This document shows, piece by piece, positions 33,931-42,106 of a DNA stretch of 64,000 nt. Where the stretch lies: the NCBI RefSeq assembly GCF_003071065.1, contig NZ_QCXX01000002.1:310001-374000 (forward strand). The letters run 5' to 3'. The DNA is from Sphingobacterium athyrii. Lineage in GTDB: Bacteria; Bacteroidota; Bacteroidia; Sphingobacteriales; Sphingobacteriaceae. Made by a program: the position numbers and the translations under genes. Positions within the stretch are counted from its first letter, which is position 1; every line of letters begins with the position of its first letter. The notes under the pieces are model-generated. The model was not told the DNA's origin. It searched no databases and worked only from the letters and a program-made list of their open reading frames with translations.

Positions 33931-35085
33931 CTATATGATCTCCTTCTCGAACAGTATTGCCGTATTGGTGCCCGCAAATCCAGATGCTGTTTTCAGGAAG
34001 CGGGAGAGTGGCTTGTGAATTCTTTCTGTGATCACCGCCAGCGGCAATGAGGTTCCCTGTTTTTGATAACCTAAACTGGGTAATAATATATTATTTCGTA
34101 AACTCTCCAGGGAGAGAATGCTTTCTATTAGTCCAGCAGTACCCAATGTATGTCCAAAATAGCCTTTCAGGCTATTGATCGGTTTGTCGGCCAGTTTCGT
34201 GCGATGCAGCGCTATGGCCTCCATTTCATCGTTATATACTGTGGCGGTTCCGTGGGCGCAGATAAAATCGACCGCTTCCGGCAAGATAGCGGCTTCGGCT
34301 AAAGCTCGTTCTATGCTACACTTCAGACCTTCTCCTGTACGTGAGGGGCCAGAAATATGGTTTGCGTCATTAATTGAGGCTTCTCCAGCGACATAGAATT
34401 GTTGCTTTTGGTCTGGAATTGGTTGTTTGCTGATATACAGCGCTGCTGCGGCTTCACCTAGATTCAGGCCTTTTCGGTCTTCATCATAGGGTCTGCAAAT
34501 CCCATCACTCAATGCCTGAAACGATCGGAATCCCGAAAGGACAAACTCGCTTACCAAATCGGCGGCAACAATGACAGCATCTTTGCAATAATCCATCTGG
34601 ATAAGTCGTTTAGCCGTTGAAATAGCCTGTAGACCCGAAACACAGGCATTACTGATAACGATAGGGCTACGTTTAAAGCCAAATAGGTATGCTATCCGCT
34701 GTGCGAGTGCAGGGAGGCTGGCAGCTGCACCATTTTTATCTTTGTCATCACATTGGTCGATATTACCTTTTGTTGTGGAAATGATCAATTCGGTCTCCGT
34801 AGTAATGTCAAGGTTTCTGACTATTGGTAACAGCGCCGAAATCATCAGTTTTTCCAGCTTTGTGAAACTGAAAGGCGTGGATAACTTTATATCCTGTAGT
34901 TGCGCTGTGAAGTAGCTGTCGAGTTCATCCCTGGCAATTATAGCAGCATAAGTATTGGGAATTTCACCGATTGGTTCTTGAAGAGTAATACCTGATTTCC
35001 CCTCGACAACAGCGCTCCATGTGTCTTCAAGCGTATAACCCAAGGAGGATATGCAATTGTAAGGGCCTATATATACCTTTCTCAT
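33931..35085 (-). CDS. Beta-ketoacyl-[ACP] synthase (second KS)
   Basis: This 384-residue ketosynthase (start at 35085 forms an ATGA overlap with the thioesterase stop) has Cys148 in VISNACVSGLQ, CAHGTATVYND and LKGYFGHTLGTAGLIES. All three catalytic residues are present. It is distinct from the KS at 31872-33065 and from the FabF-like KS at 37363-38589. It may do the starter condensation or an early elongation, similar to the second ketosynthase (ApeR) reported in aryl polyene pathways. Exact role is inferred from context. Confidence 0.85.
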   Translation of the reverse strand: MRKVYIGPYNCISSLGYTLEDTWSAVVEGKSGITLQEPIGEIPNTYAAIIARDELDSYFTAQLQDIKLSTPFSFTKLEKLMISALLPIVRNLDITTETELIISTTKGNIDQCDDKDKNGAAASLPALAQRIAYLFGFKRSPIVISNACVSGLQAISTAKRLIQMDYCKDAVIVAADLVSEFVLSGFRSFQALSDGICRPYDEDRKGLNLGEAAAALYISKQPIPDQKQQFYVAGEASINDANHISGPSRTGEGLKCSIERALAEAAILPEAVDFICAHGTATVYNDEMEAIALHRTKLADKPINSLKGYFGHTLGTAGLIESILSLESLRNNILLPSLGYQKQGTSLPLAVITERIHKPLSRFLKTASGFAGTNTAILFEKEII

Positions 35086-35531
35086 CTGTTGGAAAAATGG
35101 AGCGAGTTTTTCCACTGTTGAAAAAATTCTGGGAGATACAACTGCAGGTTTCCGTCTGCATCCAAAAAAACCTGGATTGTTTCGCCTAAACAGACAATCT
35201 GATTGTCATCGTTTAAAATACGGTAACGGTAGATTATTTTTGCCGCTTTGCAATCAACCAAGGAGGTTTCAATGCGTGCATGTTCACCATAACGTAAAGG
35301 CAATTTGTGCTCGCAGGTGCTTTTCACAATAGGCGTGGTATAGCCTTGCTGATGAATGTCCAGATAAGTCAATCCATGTTCGATTCCGAAGGATTCTCTG
35401 CCATCTTCAAAATAACTGATATAATGACCATGCCATACTATTCCCAACGAATCGACCTCATTAAAACGTATATGTAAAGGACTTGTCCAACTGACTTGAC
35501 TAGCTGGTTCTGGTAATTTGTTTTTTGCCAT
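35082..35531 (-). CDS. Acyl-CoA/ACP thioesterase, 4-hydroxybenzoyl-CoA thioesterase type
   Basis: This 149-residue hotdog thioesterase has the YbgC-type signature NEVDSLGIVWHGHYISYFEDGRE-like region (about residues 24-45) with the catalytic Asp in EVD. It could release the finished polyene acid from its carrier or hydrolyse stalled intermediates. Its stop is interlocked with the start of the downstream KS gene (ATGA), so translation is probably coupled. Confidence 0.88.
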   Translation of the reverse strand: MAKNKLPEPASQVSWTSPLHIRFNEVDSLGIVWHGHYISYFEDGRESFGIEHGLTYLDIHQQGYTTPIVKSTCEHKLPLRYGEHARIETSLVDCKAAKIIYRYRILNDDNQIVCLGETIQVFLDADGNLQLYLPEFFQQWKNSLHFSNR

Positions 35532-35533
35532 AA

Positions 35534-35971
35534 TTAAGACGCTATTACACTTTTTATCTCGGCATAGGCGATGCGTTTATCTCCTATGAAGGTCTCTACC
35601 GAGACAAGTGTGACTCCCATAAATTCCTGCAATATTGTAGCGCTGGTCGATATATCTTCACCAATCATCGGAAAATAATCAATAGCAATACTTTTTATTG
35701 TACCAAGGTAACCGATTGGAGCAGCCTTTTGTTGGATATAGAAGCTATAACCAGTATGTAAAGCAATGGATTGGGCCATATGTTCTAAAATACCAGCTTC
35801 GAGGAATATGCCATCTTCAACAAAAATATTATCTTCTTGAATAGTTAAACCAGCTTGCACGGTAGTGTCTGTAAAATCATATAAGGTATCAATCATTATT
35901 ATAGGGGCACGATGCGGAAGCAATTCCTGCAATAATATGCTATCGGTTATTGGAAATGGGCTTGCTGTCAT
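35534..35971 (-). CDS. Hotdog-fold dehydratase-like protein (ApeP-like)
   Basis: This 145-residue hotdog protein begins with LLQELLPHRAPIIMIDTL, typical of ApeP-like proteins. Glu63 in ILEHMAQ fits the catalytic Glu of FabZ enzymes, but no His stands where the GHFP motif should be (FVEDGIF). It is therefore half of an active site, complementary to the protein at 28487-28864. It is the first gene of the left minus-strand run. A TACCTTTG box (35990-35997) lies 19 bp before its start. Confidence 0.8.
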   Translation of the reverse strand: MTASPFPITDSILLQELLPHRAPIIMIDTLYDFTDTTVQAGLTIQEDNIFVEDGIFLEAGILEHMAQSIALHTGYSFYIQQKAAPIGYLGTIKSIAIDYFPMIGEDISTSATILQEFMGVTLVSVETFIGDKRIAYAEIKSVIAS

Positions 35972-35989
35972 TTATATTAAAGTTGCACC

Positions 35990-35997
35990 AAAGGTAG
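35990..35997 (-). promoter_or_regulatory. -7 box of the left pigment operon
   Basis: The minus strand reads TACCTTTG, an exact TAnnTTTG, 18 bp before the dehydratase-like gene start. The -33 match is weak (a CAAA on the plus strand lies only 12 bp away). This suggests the run 35,971 to 19,236 has its own promoter. Confidence 0.5.
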
Positions 35998-36220
35998 TAA
36001 TTTAAAGACAAAGTCAGCGATTGCAGGAACTTTAAAATTGCTTTTAAGGCATCATAATGGATGAAATGGGGTTTAGAAAGGGGTATTTGGTGTTAATTTT
36101 ATTGTAATAGTTTGTTTTGCTGTACTTGCAAATTATGTTACGCTTTTTGAAAGCGTTTAACTTTTAATCATCACTTTTTTTTGTTCAATAGAATAAATAA
36201 TATGCTGGTGGATAGTTGGT

Positions 36221-37102
36221 TTATTTGGAATAATCTTTCCAAAAATCAAAAAAATTAAACCACTGAAGTGGGTGCTTTTTGATCATAGTTGAGAGGGATT
36301 CGCAATAGGATTGCAGCAGTCCTTGGGCGTCACGATGCTTGATTTCAACTTCCCGCGCATATAAGTGGTAATGAAGATTAGGCTCTTTCATAACATATAC
36401 GAAAATAACAGGTACTTTAAGTCTGGAGGCAATCAAAAATGGTCCCGCCGGAAATTGGGTCTCTTTTTCAAGCAACTGGGCGCGGAGTGTTTTAGTTCCT
36501 TCCAAATAACGGTCACCAGTAAAGACAATCAATTCGTTATTGGTCAGCGCTTCATTTATCGCAAAAACATGGGTGAGGTCTTCTTGGATAACAATGAATT
36601 TTATGGAAGATTTACGGGCTACTTTTGAAAGATAGGCTTTGATTGTTTGATGTTCCCGATCTGAAATTACCAGATTGATCCGGTTTTCGATATTAATATC
36701 TTCCAGGAAATAGGATGCAATTTCAAAGTTACCGATATGGGCTGAGAGCAGGATACCGCCATTTTTTCTCTCCAATGCTGATTTTAATATCTCTATCCCA
36801 TCAAATTCATAGGTGAATTTGTTGCGCATTCCGGCAGAGATTGCCGTCTTGTCAATAAGTACTTTACCAAATGTGAAGTAACTTCTGTAGAAACCAATAA
36901 CTGTTGCTCCAAGGGAATATCGAAGACGATATCTTAAATAATAATACAACGATCGATTACTATTCCAGGCCGTTATAAAATAATAAAAAGCCACGAATAC
37001 CAACAGCAGATATGCTGTACGAATTCCGAGCTTTTGAATACAGAAGACAAAAATTCTATATCCTAAGACACTACCTTTGGATTGTCCTTTCCAGTGGCTC
37101 AT
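36221..37102 (-). CDS. LpxL/HtrB-like lysophospholipid acyltransferase
   Basis: This 293-residue protein has one N-terminal membrane segment (about 30-45) and the acyltransferase motif HIGNFEIASYF at about 121, with FTGDR and FPAGPF downstream. Family members put acyl chains on lipid A or on other lipids, and in aryl polyene loci such an enzyme is thought to attach the polyene to a lipid anchor. It is the last gene of the right minus-strand run (41,978 to 36,221). Confidence 0.82.
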   Translation of the reverse strand: MSHWKGQSKGSVLGYRIFVFCIQKLGIRTAYLLLVFVAFYYFITAWNSNRSLYYYLRYRLRYSLGATVIGFYRSYFTFGKVLIDKTAISAGMRNKFTYEFDGIEILKSALERKNGGILLSAHIGNFEIASYFLEDINIENRINLVISDREHQTIKAYLSKVARKSSIKFIVIQEDLTHVFAINEALTNNELIVFTGDRYLEGTKTLRAQLLEKETQFPAGPFLIASRLKVPVIFVYVMKEPNLHYHLYAREVEIKHRDAQGLLQSYCESLSTMIKKHPLQWFNFFDFWKDYSK

Positions 37103-37116
37103 TAGTAAAGTTTGGC

Positions 37117-37353
37117 TTAGTTCTGACCGGTTTTATGTTTTAAAAGATCATAAAAGTCTTGAAAGGTTTGAATGTTCGCAAAATCTGCTTCTACTAATTT
37201 AACACCAAAATTGGACTCAATGATAACGACAAGATCGACATAGTCCAAACTGTCTAGATTTAAAGTGTCTTTTAAATTTAGATTCGGCTGAATTACGTCA
37301 ACATCCACCTCAAACTCATCAACAAGTATTTCGTTAATCTTTTCAGAAATCAT
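37117..37353 (-). CDS. Acyl carrier protein
   Basis: This 78-residue acyl carrier protein has Ser35 in NLDSLDYVD for the phosphopantetheine arm. It is distinct from the carrier at 33069-33326. Two ACPs in one aryl polyene locus may split starter loading from elongation. It is separated from the upstream KS by 9 bp and from the downstream acyltransferase by 14 bp. Confidence 0.9.
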   Translation of the reverse strand: MISEKINEILVDEFEVDVDVIQPNLNLKDTLNLDSLDYVDLVVIIESNFGVKLVEADFANIQTFQDFYDLLKHKTGQN

Positions 37354-37362
37354 TTTTATAAG

Positions 37363-38589
37363 TTAATCATTAATTTTTTTAATAACTAAGGCGGAGTTAG
37401 TTCCCCCAAAGCCAAAAGAATTGGACAAATATAGATCAAATTCTTTAAATAATGTATTCTTAACAATATTTAATTTGGCCGAATGCTCATCTGGATTTTC
37501 AAAATTAATGTTTGGGGCAATAAAATTATTTAGCATCATAATATTGGAGTAGATGATTTCACTGGCGCCAGCCATCCAACATTCGTGTCCAGTCATTGAT
37601 TTTGTAGAACTGACAAAAGGTTGGTTTTCTCCAAATACACGCAGGATTGCTTGTGCTTCATTTGCATCACCTACAGGTGTTGATGTTGCATGCGCGTTGA
37701 TGTAAGTGATATCTGCGGGACTGATTTCTGCTTGTTTAATCGCCCGTTGCATAGCCAGAGCTGGGCCATCGACGTTTGGCGTAGAGATATGACCGCCATT
37801 GGATGAAAAACCGTAACCGAGTATTTCGGCGAGGATAGGCGCGCCTCGACGTATTGCTGATTCATAACTTTCGATAATTAGCGTAGCCGCTCCACCCGAA
37901 GGCACCAAGCCAGAGCGGTCTTTATCAAAAGGGCGCGAAACTGTAGTGGCTGGTAAAGCATCATTTCCAAACACACCTAGACCATCAAAACTGGCCATTG
38001 CATATTTGTTGATCTCTTGTGCGCCGCCACATATAATCATGTCCTGCATTCCACTTTTTATTAAATTGAATCCCAGACCCAAGGAATGAGATCCCGAAGC
38101 GCAGGCTGCTGAAATCGTCATATTGATTCCTTTCAATCGGAATATGGTGGAGAGGTTCATGGTCACCGTAGAGTTCATTGATTTGAAAATTGCCCCCGAA
38201 CCGATAAGGCTGGTGTCTTTTTTCTCGCGGACAATGTCAACGGCTTCAATGATTGCTTTAGATACCGAATCGTTACCATATAAGATGCCGATCTCATGTT
38301 GATCTAGATAAGTATCATCAATGGCCGCATTTTTTAAGGCTTCCATCGTCGCCAGATAGGCGTATTCGGTTTCTTCGCCAATGGATATCCGTTGGCGACG
38401 GTTTAATTCATTTTTTAAATTAGGTAGGGGCACAGCACCTGTCAGTGCTGAGCGAAATCCAAATTGCTTACGTTCGGTATCGAAGATTATACCCGATTTT
38501 CCTGCTTGAAGAGATTGCTTTACTTCATCCAAAGATGTTCCTAAGCAGGAATATATCCCCATACCCGTGATCACTACTCGTTGTTCCAT
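37363..38589 (-). CDS. Beta-ketoacyl-[ACP] synthase (FabF-like)
   Basis: This 408-residue ketosynthase (start at 38589 chosen, 5 bp after the FabG stop at 38594) has Cys153 in ISAACASGSHSLG, INAHATSTPVGD and KSMTGHECWMAGASE. The catalytic set is complete and the protein resembles FabB/FabF more than the KS at 33931. It likely contributes elongation steps in polyene assembly with the adjacent ACP and ketoreductase. Confidence 0.9.
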   Translation of the reverse strand: MEQRVVITGMGIYSCLGTSLDEVKQSLQAGKSGIIFDTERKQFGFRSALTGAVPLPNLKNELNRRQRISIGEETEYAYLATMEALKNAAIDDTYLDQHEIGILYGNDSVSKAIIEAVDIVREKKDTSLIGSGAIFKSMNSTVTMNLSTIFRLKGINMTISAACASGSHSLGLGFNLIKSGMQDMIICGGAQEINKYAMASFDGLGVFGNDALPATTVSRPFDKDRSGLVPSGGAATLIIESYESAIRRGAPILAEILGYGFSSNGGHISTPNVDGPALAMQRAIKQAEISPADITYINAHATSTPVGDANEAQAILRVFGENQPFVSSTKSMTGHECWMAGASEIIYSNIMMLNNFIAPNINFENPDEHSAKLNIVKNTLFKEFDLYLSNSFGFGGTNSALVIKKIND

Positions 38590-38593
38590 AGCT

Positions 38594-39325
38594 TTACGAA
38601 TAAACTCCTCCATTTATGTTAATCACCTCACCTGTAATATATCCCGCTTTTGGAGAAGCCAAAAAGCTGACTAAGTCAGCGACTTCTTCGGGCTCACCAA
38701 ATCTATTTGCGGGTATCAATTTTTTTAATTCTTTTTCATCCATATTAGCTGTCATATCGCTATGGATAAACCCCGGTGCTACAGCATTGACGGTAATGTT
38801 CCGTTTGGCGACTTCTTGTGCTAATGCTTTGGTAGCACCTAGCAAAGCGGCCTTCGCAGCTGAATAGTTGGTCTGGCCCGGTGTTCCCTTGACGCCAGAG
38901 ACTGAAATAATATTGATGATACGACCATAACGTTGGCGTAGAAGCTTCTGTATGAAAAATTGTGTGACATGATAGAAACCGTTTACAGTCGTGTTAATGA
39001 CTGAAGACCAGTCTTCGCTGGACATCCACATAAATAAGCCATCCTTGGCTATACCGGCATTGTTGACAATGACCTCGATAACGGCTTCTGGATGACTGGA
39101 TTCCCATTGGGAGAGGGCATTGGTGACCGCTGCATGGTCTGCCACATCAAATTTTAAAATAGTTCCTGTTCCACCTGTCGCCTCAATGCCAGCAAGTGTT
39201 ACCTTTGCTGCATCCTCATTATGCTGAAAATTAATCAATACATGATAACCTAATTCCTGAGCTAGTTTAATACAAATTGCTCTTCCAATTCCTCTAGATC
39301 CACCAGTAACTAAAGCACACTTCAT
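38594..39325 (-). CDS. fabG: 3-oxoacyl-[ACP] reductase, pigment-locus FabG
   Basis: This 243-residue short-chain dehydrogenase has the NADPH loop VTGGSRGIG near residue 7 and the catalytic set IISVSGVKGTPGQ and TNYSAAKAA. It reduces the keto group of the polyene intermediates on the carrier protein. It is only moderately similar to the copy at 14107-14850, so it seems a dedicated pathway paralogue. It lies 15 bp from the WG-repeat gene and 4 bp from the KS gene. Confidence 0.9.
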   Translation of the reverse strand: MKCALVTGGSRGIGRAICIKLAQELGYHVLINFQHNEDAAKVTLAGIEATGGTGTILKFDVADHAAVTNALSQWESSHPEAVIEVIVNNAGIAKDGLFMWMSSEDWSSVINTTVNGFYHVTQFFIQKLLRQRYGRIINIISVSGVKGTPGQTNYSAAKAALLGATKALAQEVAKRNITVNAVAPGFIHSDMTANMDEKELKKLIPANRFGEPEEVADLVSFLASPKAGYITGEVININGGVYS

Positions 39326-39340
39326 CCTTCGGTATGTATA

Positions 39341-40459
39341 TTAATTTTGAAATAATTCTGCATTGTCAAACCACTTATTTCCTAAGAGATTTCCTTTGGT
39401 ATCAATGAATCCCCATTTACCGTTGAGTTTGACACGGGCAAGTCCATCAATAAAGCCCTTTTCCTGCTTCTTAAAAGTCAATGCCGCTGTAATGTCATAT
39501 TGAAAAGGAATAATAACTTCGCCCTTTCTATCGATAAATCCCCATTTGCCATCTTTGACAGCAGCAAGTCCTTCGGAAGAGAAAGATAGGGCATCATGGT
39601 AAGCTAAAGGAATAATCATTTTACCTGTGTTATCGACATATCCCCATTTCCCATTCATTTTCACAGGCGCTAGACCATTTTGGAAATTTCGGGCATCATC
39701 ATAAGTCGCTGCAATTGCCCATTTACCTTCTGCTGTCATAAAACCTACTTTATTGCCTTGTTGAACAATAATAAAGTCTGGATCTTCTATGTTTTCAATT
39801 TTTGAAACAGCCGGTACGAGGATTTCTGTTTGACCAGACACGATATACCAGTTATTTTGTTTTTTCGCCCAAACGAATCCCGCATTGAAGTCTCCGATAT
39901 CATCATAGTCAGGTGCAACAATTTCTTTCCCCAAGTTGTCAATGATACCCCATTTTTTGTTTTTTGCAATTTTGGCATAGCCACCTTTGAACGGACGGAT
40001 AACATCATAAGTAGGGGCGAGCACAACCTCTTGTTTATTGTTAATAAGCCCGACTAAGTTTGAGTCGTCACGGTAGAAGGCTACACCGTCATTGAATTCG
40101 TAGACACGTTTACTGGAAATTGCCTTTATTTCCTGACCTAACGAATCAATATATTGCCAGCCTTTCGAGGATTTGACCATAGCCATTCCCTGACTGAATG
40201 ATCTGGCATTATCATATTGTGGCTGAACAATATAATTGGCGTCTTTGTCTACAAATCCCCATTTGCTACCATTATAAACAGCGATCTTTCCTTCGGACTG
40301 ATCTTGTGCATCTTTATATTGAGGGGTAATCTGAAATGTCCCGTCTTTTTTGATAAATCCGACAAGTCCTTTTTCTTGAACCCGAGCTAATTGCTGTGCG
40401 GATGTGATGGAGCAGGATAGTATAAACAGTCCGCCAAGGGTGAGCTTCTTAATCATCAT
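39341..40459 (-). CDS. Secreted WG-repeat protein
   Basis: This 372-residue protein has a signal peptide (MMIKKLTLGGLFILSCSITSAQQ) followed by about ten beta-hairpin WG repeats. Each is about 30 residues and contains a WGFVDxxG-like element (WGFVDKD, WGIIDNLG, WGYVDNTG, WGFIDRKG and WGFIDTKG). WG repeats are structural. The role in the pigment locus is unknown, and an envelope scaffold or binding function is only a guess. Its start overlaps the lyase stop by 11 bp. Confidence 0.82.
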   Translation of the reverse strand: MMIKKLTLGGLFILSCSITSAQQLARVQEKGLVGFIKKDGTFQITPQYKDAQDQSEGKIAVYNGSKWGFVDKDANYIVQPQYDNARSFSQGMAMVKSSKGWQYIDSLGQEIKAISSKRVYEFNDGVAFYRDDSNLVGLINNKQEVVLAPTYDVIRPFKGGYAKIAKNKKWGIIDNLGKEIVAPDYDDIGDFNAGFVWAKKQNNWYIVSGQTEILVPAVSKIENIEDPDFIIVQQGNKVGFMTAEGKWAIAATYDDARNFQNGLAPVKMNGKWGYVDNTGKMIIPLAYHDALSFSSEGLAAVKDGKWGFIDRKGEVIIPFQYDITAALTFKKQEKGFIDGLARVKLNGKWGFIDTKGNLLGNKWFDNAELFQN

Positions 40460-41978
40460 TTTTATTTATCAGATAGTCTTTTACTTTTTTTATAATCGGA
40501 TACATCGCTTGATCTTCTTTAAAGACCGGAAATAATTTGCGAAGGTCCATATACCAAGATAGTGTTTCTTTTGCTAATTTTTCCTGACAGCCCAAATTGT
40601 CAATTGCCTGAGCTAAAGTTATAAATTCTATAGCCAATACCTCAAACGAGTTTTCAATAATCTGACTGCAGGACATTGCGGCATTTGTACCCATACTGAC
40701 AATATCTTGGTTGTCGTTATTGTTGGGAATACTATGGATATAGATGGATGTACTTAAAGCCTGAGATTCCGCAGTAGTGGAGGTCGCTGTGAACTGTACT
40801 CCCTGCATACCAAAATTTAGTCCCAAGATTCCCAGATTCATAAAAGGTGGGAAAATCTCATTGATTTTGCTATTCAAGAGATAGTTCAATTGTCTTTCAG
40901 CCAGCATGGTCATTTTGGTCATCACCAGTTTGAGCTTATCCATTTCAAGTGAAATATAATCACCATGAAAATTACCACCATGATATACATGTTTGCTCTC
41001 CACATCAATTATGGGATTGTCATTGGCGGAATTGAGTTCGTTTTCAAGTACAGATGCGACATTGTCAATGGTATCTGAAATTGGTCCCAAGATCTGCGGT
41101 ACACAACGGATAGAATAATATTCCTGAACTTTGTCTTTGAAGATATCCTCTTGGTTTTCACCTGAGTACAGGTGATCTTCACGTTTTCGGATCAATAAGC
41201 TAGAGGCAAGGTGATCCCGCATTTTCCTTGCGATATTCTGCTGTCCAATATGTTTTTTACTTTGATTTAACGCTTCTGAAAAATGATCATCGTACGCTTG
41301 CACAATTTCGTTGATAGCGCATGCCGCTTTGATAGACCAGGATAGTGCCTTTTGGGCCTGATTCCAATTTAGGATACCAATGCCTGTCATGACAGAAGTT
41401 CCATTGATCAATGCTAAACCTTCACGGAGGACAATTTGAATAGGTTTGAGCCCCTCTGCTTCAAAGGCCTGCATGGCAGGGATACGTTCATTTTTATAGA
41501 TTACCTCGCCTTCACCGATCAACACTAATGCCAGATGAGCCAATTGTACAAGATCGCCACTTGCACCGACACCACCATGCGCAAAAATGATCGGCGTAAT
41601 GTCGCGATTGATGAGTTCTTTCATTAATACGATCGCTGAACGATGAACACCAGAATAACCAAGTGTTAGTGTATTCAGGCGGGCTAAAATGGTGCTTTTA
41701 ACCTGCAATGAGTCTAGAAGCCGCCCTGTCCCTGATGCGTGACTTCGGATCAGATTGTATTGAAGTTTGATTCTATCCTCGTCCTTAATTCTATATTGTG
41801 CCATAGGGCCGAAGCCGGTATTGACACCATAAATTATTTTGTTATTGGCAAATTTTAGAAGAAAATCGTGGCTAGCATCAACTTTCTCCCAGACTTCGTC
41901 GTCAATAGCTAATTGTTCATTGCTATAGGTTATTTGGACAAACTGTTTTAAATCTAAATGCTTTGCAAGTGAGCTCAT
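40449..41978 (-). CDS. Aromatic amino acid lyase (HAL/PAL/TAL family), probable tyrosine ammonia-lyase
   Basis: This is a 509-residue MIO-dependent lyase. The MIO-forming ASG is at 139-141 in GGVGASGDLVQLAHL, and YGVNTGFG (50-57) holds the conserved catalytic Tyr. It would deaminate an aromatic amino acid, and in flexirubin-type pigment loci the product 4-coumarate is the starter. The SH pair at 79-80 (IRSHASG) is the residue pair also seen in histidine lyases, so sequence alone does not fix the substrate. The absence of hut genes nearby supports the starter role. It is the first gene of the right minus-strand run. Confidence 0.88.
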   Translation of the reverse strand: MSSLAKHLDLKQFVQITYSNEQLAIDDEVWEKVDASHDFLLKFANNKIIYGVNTGFGPMAQYRIKDEDRIKLQYNLIRSHASGTGRLLDSLQVKSTILARLNTLTLGYSGVHRSAIVLMKELINRDITPIIFAHGGVGASGDLVQLAHLALVLIGEGEVIYKNERIPAMQAFEAEGLKPIQIVLREGLALINGTSVMTGIGILNWNQAQKALSWSIKAACAINEIVQAYDDHFSEALNQSKKHIGQQNIARKMRDHLASSLLIRKREDHLYSGENQEDIFKDKVQEYYSIRCVPQILGPISDTIDNVASVLENELNSANDNPIIDVESKHVYHGGNFHGDYISLEMDKLKLVMTKMTMLAERQLNYLLNSKINEIFPPFMNLGILGLNFGMQGVQFTATSTTAESQALSTSIYIHSIPNNNDNQDIVSMGTNAAMSCSQIIENSFEVLAIEFITLAQAIDNLGCQEKLAKETLSWYMDLRKLFPVFKEDQAMYPIIKKVKDYLINKNDD

Positions 41979-41992
41979 GGGTTATGGAATAG

Positions 41993-42017
41993 CAATTTTG
42001 AAAAACTCTCAAAATTG
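41993..42017. promoter_or_regulatory. Perfect inverted repeat between lyase and halogenase-like genes
   Basis: CAATTTTGA (41993-42001) and TCAAAATTG (42009-42017) are a perfect 9-bp inverted repeat with a 7-nt spacer. It lies 15-39 bp before the lyase start and 90 bp before the divergent halogenase-like gene. It could be an operator for a dimeric regulator or a hairpin (followed by a T8 run on the plus strand). Confidence 0.4.
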
Positions 42018-42042
42018 TTTTTTTTATATTATTTTTTGTGAA

Positions 42043-42050
42043 TAGATTTG
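42043..42050 (+). promoter_or_regulatory. -7 box before the halogenase-like gene
   Basis: TAGATTTG is an exact TAnnTTTG, 57 bp before the ATG at 42107. A TTG at 42015 is 25 bp upstream, longer than usual, so the promoter is only moderately supported. Confidence 0.4.
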
Positions 42051-42106
42051 GCATTTATTAATCAGAGACGAAATTAATATTTTTTTCTTTTAATCAAAGC
42101 GTAATA

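Noticed and set aside
40449..41978. Histidine ammonia-lyase of the hut pathway
   Set aside because: No hutU, hutI or hutG gene is near, and the gene begins the pigment run. The aryl starter role is the better fit, although the SH residue pair is shared with histidine lyases.
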